Positions 26,573-35,223 of a stretch of 64,000 bases of DNA are shown piece after piece. Made by a program: the position numbers and the translations under genes. Location of the stretch: contig JAPZAS010000015.1 in NCBI GenBank assembly GCA_027460525.1, positions 62,001 through 126,000 of the forward strand. The letters run 5' to 3'. The notes beneath the pieces are model-generated. The model was not told where the DNA came from and did not search any database. It saw nothing but the letters and a program-made list of their open reading frames with translations. How positions within the stretch are numbered: the first letter of the stretch is position 1; every line of letters begins with the position of its first letter. This DNA is from Candidatus Methanoperedens sp. GTDB taxonomy: Archaea; Halobacteriota; Methanosarcinia; Methanosarcinales; Methanoperedenaceae.

Positions 26573-28018
26573 ATGGCATATAAAGATTTACGGGAATTTA
26601 TCGAAGTTCTTGAAAAAAAAGGGATGCTGCGGCGGGTAAAAACAGAGGTCAGCGCCGAGCTTGAAATCACTGAAATCCTGGACAGAGTAGTGAAAAGCGG
26701 AGGACCTGCACTGTTATTTGAAAACGTTAAAGGCTATAAGCTCCCTGTATTCGCCAATGCCTTCGGGACAATGGAGCGCATGTGTCTTGCCCTGGGCGTC
26801 AATTCCCTTGATGAAATCGGGATGCGAATCCAGAAGCTCCTTGAACTTGAAGCGCCGTCCAGCTTATGGGAAGGGATCAAGATGCTCCCCAGGCTCGGTG
26901 AACTCACGTCCTTCGCCCCGAAACACGTAAGCACAGGCCCGTGCAAGGAGATCATGCTCAAACAGGGCTTTACGCTTACCGAATTCCCTATACTCAAATG
27001 CTGGCCAGCAGATGCCGGGCGCTTCATAACCCTACCCCTTGTATTCACAAAAAACCCGGAGACCGGGAAGCAGAACGTGGGGATGTACAGGATGCAGGTC
27101 TTTGATGGAAAGACGACTGGCATGCACTGGCACATCCATAAGCACGGCGCACGGGATTATGCCGATGCGAGCGACAGCGGAAAAATAGAAGTTGCAGTGG
27201 CAATAGGTGCTGACCCTGCCGTTGTTTATTCTGCGACTGCGCCGCTTCCCGATAATATCGATGAGATGATGTTCGCAGGGTTCCTGCGCAAAAAGAACGT
27301 TGAGCTTGTCAAATGCGAGACCGTTGACCTTTCCGTGCCTGCGCATGCCGAGATCATACTTGAAGGGTATGTGGATGCAAAGGAGCGCCGCCTCGAAGGA
27401 CCTTTCGGAGACCATACGGGATATTATTCACTGGCAGACGAATTCCCTGTGTTCCACATCACCTGCATCACCCATCGCAAAAACCCGATATACCATGCTA
27501 CCGTTGTGGGTATTCCCCCTATGGAAGATGCCTATCTTGGAAAAGCCACAGAAAGGATTTTCCTTCCACTCATGAAGACCCAGCTGCCTGAGATTGAGGA
27601 TATCAACCTGCCAGTTGAAGCTGTTTTCCATAACCTGTGCATCGTTTCCATAAAAAAACGATATCCTGGGCATGCCAGGAAGGTCATGTTCGCTCTCTGG
27701 GGCATGGGGCAGATGATGTTTGCGAAAACGATAATCGTGCTTGACGATGACGTGAATGTTCAGGATATGAGGGAAGTGCTGTGGGCAACCACCACCCGCA
27801 TGGACCCGGCAAGTGATGTCATAATAATCGACAAAACTCCGACCGATACGCTCGACCATGCCTCGCCCCTGCCCAATCTTGGCTCCAAGATGGGGATCGA
27901 TGCCACACGAAAAGGACCTGACGAGGGGTTCAAGAGAGAATGGCCTGATGTTTTAAGAATGGACAGCGGAGTAAAAGCGCGGATAGACAGGATATGGAAA
28001 GAGCTTGGACTGGATTAG
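26573..28018 (+). CDS. ubiD: UbiD family decarboxylase
   Basis: Prenylated-FMN-dependent decarboxylase. AYKDLREFIEVLEKKGMLRRV, KNPETGKQNVGMYRMQVF, HWHIHKHGARDYADA, GPFGDHTGYY and the C-terminal GIDATRKGPDEGF are family signatures. 481 residues. In archaea with menaquinone, UbiD acts on a polyprenylated aromatic acid made by UbiA-like enzymes; a ubiA is 1.1 kb downstream on the same strand. It could alternatively act on another aromatic acid. Confidence 0.88.
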   Translation: MAYKDLREFIEVLEKKGMLRRVKTEVSAELEITEILDRVVKSGGPALLFENVKGYKLPVFANAFGTMERMCLALGVNSLDEIGMRIQKLLELEAPSSLWEGIKMLPRLGELTSFAPKHVSTGPCKEIMLKQGFTLTEFPILKCWPADAGRFITLPLVFTKNPETGKQNVGMYRMQVFDGKTTGMHWHIHKHGARDYADASDSGKIEVAVAIGADPAVVYSATAPLPDNIDEMMFAGFLRKKNVELVKCETVDLSVPAHAEIILEGYVDAKERRLEGPFGDHTGYYSLADEFPVFHITCITHRKNPIYHATVVGIPPMEDAYLGKATERIFLPLMKTQLPEIEDINLPVEAVFHNLCIVSIKKRYPGHARKVMFALWGMGQMMFAKTIIVLDDDVNVQDMREVLWATTTRMDPASDVIIIDKTPTDTLDHASPLPNLGSKMGIDATRKGPDEGFKREWPDVLRMDSGVKARIDRIWKELGLD

Positions 28019-28233
28019 ACCTCAGCCCTTAATCTTTGCAGGATTTTTCCTCTCAATGTTCCAAGCCTGCCCTCAACAAACTTTATGTAAATATAAGGGA
28101 TGACAAGAAAGAGCGCAATCGCCAGAAATATTTCTAATAACGGCAGGAGAGGATGGGTCTTGGGTTCCCACTCTGGATACATATTCCTTAAAAGCTCATA
28201 GTTTACTGACATCAAAATTAATTTGCTTTCCAT
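28015..28233 (-). CDS. Small single-span membrane protein, unknown
   Basis: From ATG 28233, 72 residues with one clear membrane helix (LLPLLEIFLAIALFLVIPYIYI) and a basic C-terminal tail. Its stop overlaps that of ubiD by 4 bases, tail to tail. Not recognised. An alternative start is 28212. Confidence 0.45.
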   Translation of the reverse strand: MESKLILMSVNYELLRNMYPEWEPKTHPLLPLLEIFLAIALFLVIPYIYIKFVEGRLGTLRGKILQRLRAEV

Positions 28234-28271
28234 GTTTAAATAGTTCACTATAAGCTATTGTAATGTTAACC

Positions 28272-29036
28272 TCAACCCCTGCTCAGGTCTTCTCCACCAT
28301 GGAAAACCTGCTGTGCGATAGTATAAATGTCCTCCATGCCAGAGCCGTAGGTTGATGAGACCGGAACAATATTTTGACTTGCGCCAAATGATTTTAGCGC
28401 CAATAAGAACTCGATACTTAACTGGCTTCGCAAGGTGGGAATCTCGCTATTAATAGCCTCGTCAAGTTCCATCAAATCCCTGCTCCAGTTTAATATTTTT
28501 TCACGTTCATCGTCTGCAAGGAGATCGGACTTGGCAAGAATACTTAGAAAAGGAATATTGAACCTGACCTGCACCGATGCAGCCTGCAGCATCAATGTAA
28601 TAAAGCCTGAGGGAGTTCTTGAAATTACCGGGTCGTAAAGGAAACCGATTATGGACTGCCCGGCGCCGAAAGCATCGATTAGGAATTTCCCGGACTGCCG
28701 CAGGACGAATAACTCCATTTGCCCGGGCGTATCGAAAATAACGTATTCGGTTTCAAAGCTCTGGATTGTCTCTTTCATCTCATTAATATTCAGGGCAAGC
28801 ATATCTGCTGCAATAATCTGCGCACCATTTGGACCCACGCCGTACTCTTCCATCACATCACGCAATTTTATCCAATCACGAATATCCACGTCAGGAACAT
28901 AAGGGGCGTTTTCAATACCCGGATCGAGGTTCACAGTTATTGAATCGTATCCACGATGCTGCATCCATCCGGCAAACGCGCCTGTGAGAGAGGACTTGCC
29001 GCTTCCTGCCGAGCCGATAAAATAAAGGTTAATCAT
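28272..29036 (-). CDS. GPN-loop GTPase
   Basis: P-loop GSAGSGKS, DTPGQMELF and the family hallmark GPNGA near residue 68 identify the GPN GTPases, dimeric NTPases linked in eukaryotes to RNA polymerase assembly. 254 residues, normal for archaea. Divergent from ubiA. Confidence 0.93.
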   Translation of the reverse strand: MINLYFIGSAGSGKSSLTGAFAGWMQHRGYDSITVNLDPGIENAPYVPDVDIRDWIKLRDVMEEYGVGPNGAQIIAADMLALNINEMKETIQSFETEYVIFDTPGQMELFVLRQSGKFLIDAFGAGQSIIGFLYDPVISRTPSGFITLMLQAASVQVRFNIPFLSILAKSDLLADDEREKILNWSRDLMELDEAINSEIPTLRSQLSIEFLLALKSFGASQNIVPVSSTYGSGMEDIYTIAQQVFHGGEDLSRG

Positions 29037-29080
29037 TTCTATCAGGGGGTTAATATCGGTGATTGGAGAAAAGATTTGTG

Positions 29081-29974
29081 ATGCTCTCTAAACTAAAATT
29101 ATACACGGATTTTGTGGTGCTCAAACATAGCCTCTTCGCCATCCCGTTCGCTTACCTTGGCGCTTTTCTTGCAAGCAGGGGTATGCCTGAACTCCGTATC
29201 CTGTTCTGGGTAGGGCTTGCTTTCCTCGGGGCAAGGAGTGCGGCAATGGCGCTTAATAATCTTGTTGATAGGGATATCGACGCCAAAAATCCCAGGACCG
29301 CCAGCCGGGAACTGCCATCGGGGAGGATAACATTATCCGAAGTATGGGGAATTATACTGGTTTCGTATTTCCTGTTGTTCTATTCCGCTTACAAATTAGA
29401 CCCACTCAACCTGCTGCTGCTGAAACTTGCGCCCATTATTCCGCTAACGTCAATCATCTATCCCTATCTTAAGAGGCTCACACCTGTATCGCATTTCGTT
29501 CTCGGGCTCAACCTTGCCTTTGCGCCTGTTGGAGGCTGGCTTGCGGTAACTCGCGCCTTCAATATCCCATTCGGCACGCCTGAGATTGCGATGCTGCTGC
29601 TGTTGTTTGCGGTCACTTTCTGGGTTGCGGGGTTTGATATGATATATTCGCTGCAGGACCTTGATTTTGACCGGGAGAACGGACTCTATTCAGTTCCGAC
29701 TGTGTTTGGTGTCAGGGCGGCGCTTGTTTTCTCTTTTGCAGCGCATGTTTTGATGCTGGCGCTGCTGGCCGGTTTGATGCTTGTGCTGGGGCTTGGGGTT
29801 ATTTTTAAGCTGGGGCTGGTGATAATTGCGCTGCAGATAGGGTATGAGCATACGCTTGTGAAGGCTGATAATTTTACGAATATTCCTGTGGCTTTCTTTA
29901 ATGTGAATGCGGCGGTGAGTCTGTGCTTGCTGGCTTTTACGGTGGCGGATGTGCTGATATCAGTGTCTTACTAA
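29081..29974 (+). CDS. ubiA: UbiA family prenyltransferase
   Basis: Membrane enzyme joining a polyprenyl chain to an aromatic acid. Two Asp-rich motifs are complete: NNLVDRDIDAKN and DLDFDRENG, with about nine helices and 297 residues. ATG 29081 is preceded by GGAGAA; TTG 29063 and GTG 29078 are possible starts in the same frame. With ubiD it suggests a menaquinone-type route. Confidence 0.88.
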   Translation: MLSKLKLYTDFVVLKHSLFAIPFAYLGAFLASRGMPELRILFWVGLAFLGARSAAMALNNLVDRDIDAKNPRTASRELPSGRITLSEVWGIILVSYFLLFYSAYKLDPLNLLLLKLAPIIPLTSIIYPYLKRLTPVSHFVLGLNLAFAPVGGWLAVTRAFNIPFGTPEIAMLLLLFAVTFWVAGFDMIYSLQDLDFDRENGLYSVPTVFGVRAALVFSFAAHVLMLALLAGLMLVLGLGVIFKLGLVIIALQIGYEHTLVKADNFTNIPVAFFNVNAAVSLCLLAFTVADVLISVSY

Positions 29975-30066
29975 ACAAAATGCGTAATAAAAAAAGATTA
30001 AATCTATTCATTCGTTTTAGTTTCATATTTGGATAATGATGGAATGTCCTAAACCTTAAATACATC

Positions 30067-30104
30067 TGTTCACATAAATGAACATATGTTCGAAATAATG
30101 AACA
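30067..30104. promoter_or_regulatory. Tandem operator of the MNT-HEPN pair
   Basis: Two inverted repeats of form TGTTC-N8-GAACA start at 30067 and 30087, exactly 20 bp apart, forming a central palindrome GAACATATGTTC (30080-30091). A TATA-like CTTAAATAC (30055-30063) lies just upstream and the ATG at 30098 is inside the second repeat. This is a strong layout for autoregulation by the HTH domain. Confidence 0.75.
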
Positions 30105-30640
30105 TATTCTCAAAACCCGCCTTACAGATACTCCAGTATCTCGGCAGGAGATACCGCGAGGGTTACTATGTTCGCGAACTCTCAAGAAATCTCGGCATAG
30201 GTCTGGGAACCGCAAGCCAGAGCCTTAGAGCTCTTGAAAATGCAGGACTTATTGTAAAAGAAAAGAAGGGCAGGCTTGTAATATACAGGGCAAACATGGA
30301 AAATCGACTGCTCAGGGAGTTCAAGGTGCTTCTCACACTGATGGAAATAAACACTCTAATCCAGCGCCTGAAAGATACTTCTTCAAGAATAATCCTGTTC
30401 GGAAGCTGCGCCACAGGAGAAGATACAACAGACAGCGATATTGATATTTTCATAGAGACTCAGGACAAAAAGATGACTTTAGATTTGATCGAAAATAACC
30501 AGAAAAAAATCGAACGAAAGCTCTCGCCGATTATCATGAGTCCTTTTGAGTTCGAACAACTCAAAACAAAGGACAAACCGCTATACGAAAGGATTAACAT
30601 GGGAAAAATAATCTTTGAGGCGCATGAGATATCAATTTGA
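30098..30640 (+). CDS. HTH-nucleotidyltransferase fusion (MNT antitoxin-like)
   Basis: N-terminal winged helix (residues ~1-70; YVRELSRNLGIGLGTASQSLRALENAGLI) joined to a minimal nucleotidyltransferase with GSCATGEDTTDSDIDIFIE, carrying the catalytic Asp pair. It is probably the antitoxin that modifies or binds the HEPN protein encoded next. ATG 30098 is preferred over 30086 because it leaves the operator upstream. It overlaps the HEPN start by 17 bases. Confidence 0.8.
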   Translation: MNIFSKPALQILQYLGRRYREGYYVRELSRNLGIGLGTASQSLRALENAGLIVKEKKGRLVIYRANMENRLLREFKVLLTLMEINTLIQRLKDTSSRIILFGSCATGEDTTDSDIDIFIETQDKKMTLDLIENNQKKIERKLSPIIMSPFEFEQLKTKDKPLYERINMGKIIFEAHEISI

Positions 30641-31052
30641 ACAATGCATAAGCAAGGGAAAAATCGTAAAAATAAATATCGACCCTGACCTCATTTCAAA
30701 AGAGACGCGAGAGGCAGGAAATGACCTTGGCGCATGTGAGAAATCATTGAAAGAGAGCAATTTCAAATGGGCTATCATACAGGCATACTATTCCATGTTC
30801 CATTCTTTCAGGGCACTTATATTCAGCAAAGGCTTTAGAGAAAAAAGCCACATCTGCTTAAAATACGCAATCGAATCTCTTTTTGTGGATAACGGATTGC
30901 TGGATAATCAACTTCTACAGGATTTTGACTATGCAATGAAAATGCGTGAAGGGGCTGATTACGGGCATATTTATAGCGCGGAAACTGCACTGGAACTTGT
31001 AAACTCCACAAGCAAAATCTATGAAAACTCCAAAGAGCTGCTGAAACAGTAG
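30624..31052 (+). CDS. HEPN domain protein (toxin-like)
   Basis: 142 residues, all-helical, with the HEPN opening EAGNDLGACEKSL...WAIIQAYYSMFHSFRALI and an Rx6H motif (REGADYGH) near the C-terminus, the usual RNase active site. It overlaps the MNT gene, as in MNT/HEPN toxin-antitoxin modules. Confidence 0.8.
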   Translation: MRYQFEQCISKGKIVKINIDPDLISKETREAGNDLGACEKSLKESNFKWAIIQAYYSMFHSFRALIFSKGFREKSHICLKYAIESLFVDNGLLDNQLLQDFDYAMKMREGADYGHIYSAETALELVNSTSKIYENSKELLKQ

Positions 31053-31171
31053 TAAAGCCTCTTACGTTTCTCAAACTTGTATTAGCGCCTCAATTCATGC
31101 CTCTAACAGTCTCTCAATATGCCCCAACGTATTTCTGCTGCTGCTTCAGCGCCATTTTCCGGGATTCCATG

Positions 31172-32242
31172 CTATGTAAGCACTGTTTCTGCATTAAGAG
31201 CCTTAATTTCTTCCGAGGTCCTCATATGGTCGTAAAGGCATCTTTCCAGCGAGATTTCTATGGCTTTTTCATGACCAAATTCTGAAAGTACTGCCCTGCA
31301 ATCTTCTCTCGTAAGGATTTCGCTGCATAAGTGGCAATTGTTAACATACTGTTTTCGAAAAGGGATATCTGGGTTTTTCTTGAGAATAAATTTCATAAGC
31401 CCATAAGGCCCCTCAAGCGCAAGCCAGTTAACGATAAGGTCTTTATGCGCCATGATTATCAGTTCTTCTAATTTATATTCATCAAGGGTGCCAAAAACAA
31501 TCTCCTCAACTTTTCTCGGAACCATTCCACAACAAATAGAAAGTTCTTTGCGCGGAGTTATTACAATTCGTTTAAGGATGGACGAACACGGAGCTTTCCA
31601 GTGATTCTCGCATGGAGGATAGAGTATTTCCTCGTCGGGAATCAGGTGCATGTTCTCGGCTATAGGTACTGTATATCCTGTATCGACCAGATTGTTGTCT
31701 GGATTTTTCTTCTTGGGATCGAAACGAGAAAGCTTGTATCCCAAAAATTTTTCAAGATGTTCAAGCGAAATAGTGCAGTTTTTCATAATCTTATGCCCGA
31801 TAAGGCAGGGAAGCCCAACTTCTATGCAGGCATCATTTGCATATTTTATCCTTTCAAGAGGGATAAACTCCTGATGATAATCGTCACAGCTGAGGTTTAT
31901 TTCCTTTAGCCCTGCTTCTTTGTATGCCTTCATGGTGTCTCTTGCTACTTCAGCAGTTCTTGCCCAAAACGCATTTGTTACGATTCTTGTTAAGAGTCCC
32001 TTTTTGGCACAATATTCTACACTATTGAGAAGATCGTCCCCAAGAAGAAAAGGCTCGCCTCCAGTAAAGACGACCAGTTCCAGTTTTCCAAAAGAATATA
32101 CCTCATCAACTATTTCGATCATATCCTTTAGAGAAAGACGTTCTGTATGCTCTGGACCGCACTCTGCCCCGCAGTACCGGCAGCTTATCGGACACTGGTA
32201 TGTAGTGGAAAAGACAAGGCTTGAAAGCATATCATCTCCCAC
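31172..32242 (-). CDS. Radical SAM protein with C-terminal auxiliary cysteines
   Basis: 356 residues. CPISCRYC near the N-terminus is the CxxxCxxC cluster motif, and VVFTGGEPFLL follows, binding S-adenosylmethionine. The C-terminal half has many Cys (CENHWKAPCSS, SICCGM, NNCHLCSEI, REDC) that may hold auxiliary clusters as in SPASM-like enzymes. No leader-binding (RRE) domain is visible. It follows the 232-residue gene by 27 bases on the same strand, so that protein is the likely partner or substrate. Confidence 0.75.
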   Translation of the reverse strand: MGDDMLSSLVFSTTYQCPISCRYCGAECGPEHTERLSLKDMIEIVDEVYSFGKLELVVFTGGEPFLLGDDLLNSVEYCAKKGLLTRIVTNAFWARTAEVARDTMKAYKEAGLKEINLSCDDYHQEFIPLERIKYANDACIEVGLPCLIGHKIMKNCTISLEHLEKFLGYKLSRFDPKKKNPDNNLVDTGYTVPIAENMHLIPDEEILYPPCENHWKAPCSSILKRIVITPRKELSICCGMVPRKVEEIVFGTLDEYKLEELIIMAHKDLIVNWLALEGPYGLMKFILKKNPDIPFRKQYVNNCHLCSEILTREDCRAVLSEFGHEKAIEISLERCLYDHMRTSEEIKALNAETVLT

Positions 32243-32269
32243 TGAACATCTTTTTAATACCTGTAATCA

Positions 32270-32959
32270 TTATTCAACTTCTTCGGCAATTTCCGTAAAA
32301 GTCTCTATTCTTGCAGCAAGGGCTGCCAGGTCTCCGGGATTGATCAGAGGACCTCCAAAAATATCTCCCAAGCCAGCTTTGTCAAAATTCTTGTTCCAGC
32401 CATTAGTACTTTCTCTGTTTCTGATAGCATCCTGTTTGTCCCATTGCTTATCCGAACCCGAACTTGTCTCTTTACTGGGATCTGCAAATGTATTTCCTAT
32501 AATTTCTATCATCAATTCTGCTTCCTGTTGCTGTAAGATGCCCTTTATACCTATGCGGTTTCTATCAATCTCGAAATATTTATCACTGGTTGAAAGAACC
32601 TGTTTTTGAGAATACGCATTTATATCCCAATCTTTATAAAATCCCCTTGTCGTCTCAGCCACCAGATATGTCCCACGTATCTCCGCTGCCTGACCGAATA
32701 CGCCTTCGAAGGTTAAGTTCTTTATATTTTTCTTCTTGACCATTTCCTTAACTCCTGATAAAGCCCCAAAGAAAGCAGCAAAGTCTTCAGGAACAAATGA
32801 TAAAACATCAAGTTTAACGCCGCATTCCTTCATGGCTCCAAGAGGGTTCTCAAGGGCAAACAAGAAAAATTCATCATTTTTAATTGCCTTTTCAACAAAG
32901 CGCTTCAATCCAATAGATCGCACAGGGATGGTTATGCTGATCCTTTTTTGTTTATCCAT
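32270..32959 (-). CDS. Leader-like protein upstream of the radical SAM gene
   Basis: From ATG 32959, 229 residues. The segment NDEFFLFALENPLGAMKECGVKLDVLS resembles nitrile-hydratase-type leader peptides (F..AL.NP..A....G). A middle region of unknown fold follows, then a Gly/Asn-rich tail including GWNKNFDKAGLGDIFGGPL before an acidic C-terminus. It may be a RiPP-type substrate or a partner of the radical SAM enzyme. Not recognised as a known family. Confidence 0.45.
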   Translation of the reverse strand: MDKQKRISITIPVRSIGLKRFVEKAIKNDEFFLFALENPLGAMKECGVKLDVLSFVPEDFAAFFGALSGVKEMVKKKNIKNLTFEGVFGQAAEIRGTYLVAETTRGFYKDWDINAYSQKQVLSTSDKYFEIDRNRIGIKGILQQQEAELMIEIIGNTFADPSKETSSGSDKQWDKQDAIRNRESTNGWNKNFDKAGLGDIFGGPLINPGDLAALAARIETFTEIAEEVE

Positions 32960-33653
32960 ACTTATCACTCCTCTCTCATCGGGATTCTTTCACCTTGCCA
33001 TTGGTGATTATTCTTGACATTACCACCATATAATGGACTTTAAATCCCGCTCAACTATAAATTGTCATGAGCATGTAAATATCTTTCGGTAATATATTAT
33101 ATTATTATTAGAAATTTTTATTTCATTGCTATTATACAAAAGCCACAAGTCCCTCATGCTTCAATCTCAAGCAATTCTATCCAATGAAAATTTGGGCATC
33201 TAAGACCTTAATTTCACCCGTATCTATTTGTAATTCCACATTCATTAAACCCCCACGCGCAAAAAATAGAAAGACTGGGCAAAGGACATGGCGCAGCGCA
33301 CCAATCGGATTTTCAAGCCATCAGGCTAATAGCGAACATATCAAATTTCAATGCGCATGAAATCCTCAAATTCAAATAGCACTGGCAAGTCTATATCAAC
33401 AGGATCCAATTCCAAAGTGAACCCAACATATATAAATAATAAAAAACAGTACTAATCTATGGGATGCTCGTGGGTCCAGCAGCTTTCACAGACATGCTAA
33501 AATTCACCAAGACATGGGTTACTTAGGATGTCACAAAAACGAGACCGATGGAGTGTCCTGATTAAGTGACGTTGCTGGCACTTGGCAGCGATTATTCGTT
33601 CAACCGGCAACGAGTGAATATATCCGTTAAAAAATTAAAAGGAGAAAATGTAT
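32960..33653. other. 694-base gene-free stretch with duplicated remnant
   Basis: No intact gene. The only recognisable content is a broken copy of the region upstream and at the start of rnp4 (see 33257-33300) and promoter-like AT runs such as TATATAAATAATAAAA near 33431-33446. The 160 bases directly before the peptidase gene show no feature beyond its ribosome site. Confidence 0.6.
33257..33300 (+). pseudogene. Broken duplicate of the rnp4 5' end
   Basis: GAAAGACTGGGCAAAGGACA and the next 5 bases (33271-33295) are identical to 34912-34936 inside rnp4. The similarity extends upstream to about 33180. In the reading frame of rnp4 this copy lacks a start codon, has an early TAG (33269-33271) and diverges after 33295. 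Confidence 0.6.
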
Positions 33654-34439
33654 ATGCCAGAACCAAAGAAAGTTACCTCAACAAAGAAAAAATCCGGTTA
33701 CGGCTGGATTCCAGATTTGCCCGACCATCGGGACTTTGTGTACAGCGCAGTGCGTAAGCCTGCTAAATTGCCATCTGCTGTCGATTTGCGTCCCATGTGC
33801 TCAAAAGTAGAAGACCAGGGACAACTTGGCAGTTGTACGGGCAATGCCCTCGCGGGTGCACTGGAATTCCTGGAAATGAAGGACAAAGTTACATATATCG
33901 ATTTGAGCAGATTGTTTATATATTACGATGAACGCGACTTTGAACATACAGTAGCGTCGGATTCAGGAGCCCAGATCCGTGACGGAATCAAAACTCTTGC
34001 CAAAAAGGGAGTGTGCTCAGAAAAATGCTGGCCTTATGACATCTCGAAGTTTACTGTAAAGCCACCTGCACCCTGTTACAAAGAAGCAGCAACCCATAAA
34101 ATAACATCGTACCAGCGCATCCAGACAGTTGATGATATGAGAACCTGTCTTGCCGAAGGATATCCGTTCGTATTTGGTTTTTCGGTGTATGAGAGTTTCG
34201 AGTCCCAACAAGTTGCACAGACTGGAGTAGTTCCGATGCCGCAGCCCGGCGAGAAGCAGTTAGGCGGTCATGCCGTGGTCGGAGTGGGTTATGACGATTC
34301 CCAGAAAAGATTTACCGTGCGCAATTCATGGGGCGATGGTTGGGGTATGAAAGGTTATTTCACAATACCCTACGACTATCTTGGGAACAGAAATCTATCC
34401 GACGATTTCTGGACAATCCGGCGGGGAGGAAATATATAG
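33654..34439 (+). CDS. Papain-like (C1A) cysteine peptidase
   Basis: Peptidase domain: KVEDQGQLGSCTGNALAGALEF with the oxyanion Gln and nucleophilic Cys, His in GGHAVVGVGYDD and Asn in RNSWGDGWGMKGYF. 261 residues, no signal peptide and little propeptide. An ATG at 33654 is set by GGAGAA. The next ORF is a chagasin-like inhibitor in the -1 frame (see there). Confidence 0.85.
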   Translation: MPEPKKVTSTKKKSGYGWIPDLPDHRDFVYSAVRKPAKLPSAVDLRPMCSKVEDQGQLGSCTGNALAGALEFLEMKDKVTYIDLSRLFIYYDERDFEHTVASDSGAQIRDGIKTLAKKGVCSEKCWPYDISKFTVKPPAPCYKEAATHKITSYQRIQTVDDMRTCLAEGYPFVFGFSVYESFESQQVAQTGVVPMPQPGEKQLGGHAVVGVGYDDSQKRFTVRNSWGDGWGMKGYFTIPYDYLGNRNLSDDFWTIRRGGNI

Positions 34440-34768
34440 AATCTATTGAATCCGTTGAAGTTCCGGATAAGATTAAACTCAAGGTCGGAGAAAAGTACAC
34501 ATTCCGACTAAAAGGATTAGGTGCAGCAGGCTACAATTGGGAGTACAATATTGAAGAAACCGGGAAAGTAGTATCCATATCATCAGAATTTGTAGATGAT
34601 GGGAAAAAGACTGGACCGCTTCCTCCCGGTTATAGCCTGGATGTGTTGATTACTGTACAGGCTCGGGAACCGGGTCATGCAACCATTCACTTTGCACAGC
34701 GGCGGTCATGGGAAAAAGACAAACCACCTGTGAAGGAACATGTTCTTGAAATCTTTGTTAAGAGTTGA
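34437..34768 (+). CDS. Chagasin-like (I42) cysteine-peptidase inhibitor, no clear start
   Basis: The residues after about 34437 (VPDKIKLKVGEKYTFRLKGLGAAGYNWEY, then FAQRRSWEKDKPP) match the chagasin fold: the GYxW and RxW loops that plug papain-like active sites. In its frame there is no ATG, GTG or TTG close to the domain; the nearest ATG is at 34328, inside the peptidase gene. A -1 shift near the peptidase stop would fuse inhibitor to peptidase. It may also start from a non-standard codon, or the site could carry a sequencing error. Confidence 0.65.
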
Positions 34769-34897
34769 GCAACTTCACAGGTGAAGTCGCGGGCAAAAGA
34801 GTTTCCGTATCAGTTGTGCTCATCAACCAGAAACTTGGACATTGTGCATCGGGTAATTCCCTTAATCTATTTGTATTCATTCGCCAATTAAACCCTC

Positions 34898-35197
34898 ATG
34901 CGCAAAAAGCAGAAAGACTGGGCAAAGGACATGGCGTTTCAACGTATTCAGAGGCTCTTCGAGCTTGCAAGCAGCGAATTCAAGACCTGCCCTGAACGCA
35001 GCAACCGTTATGTACTGCTTGCAAGGCGCCTCAGCATGAGATACCGCGTAAGGATGCCAAAGGAGCTAAGGCGCCGGATATGCAAACACTGCTGTGCTTA
35101 CCTTGTAGAGGGGGCAAACGCGCGCACGAGGCTTCAGGGAACGCATATAACCACGACATGCCTTGTATGCGGAAAACAGATGAGGCTGCCGTATTAA
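34898..35197 (+). CDS. rnp4: Ribonuclease P protein component 4 (Rpp21)
   Basis: Protein cofactor of archaeal RNase P. 99 residues; RYVLLARRLSMRYRVRMPKELRRRICKHCCAYL, then TCLVCGKQMRLPY. The zinc ligands CKHC and CLVC are in place. Directly before yyaL on the same strand. Confidence 0.92.
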   Translation: MRKKQKDWAKDMAFQRIQRLFELASSEFKTCPERSNRYVLLARRLSMRYRVRMPKELRRRICKHCCAYLVEGANARTRLQGTHITTTCLVCGKQMRLPY

Positions 35198-35223
35198 TAT
35201 AGTAAAACGCCAGATAATGATCG

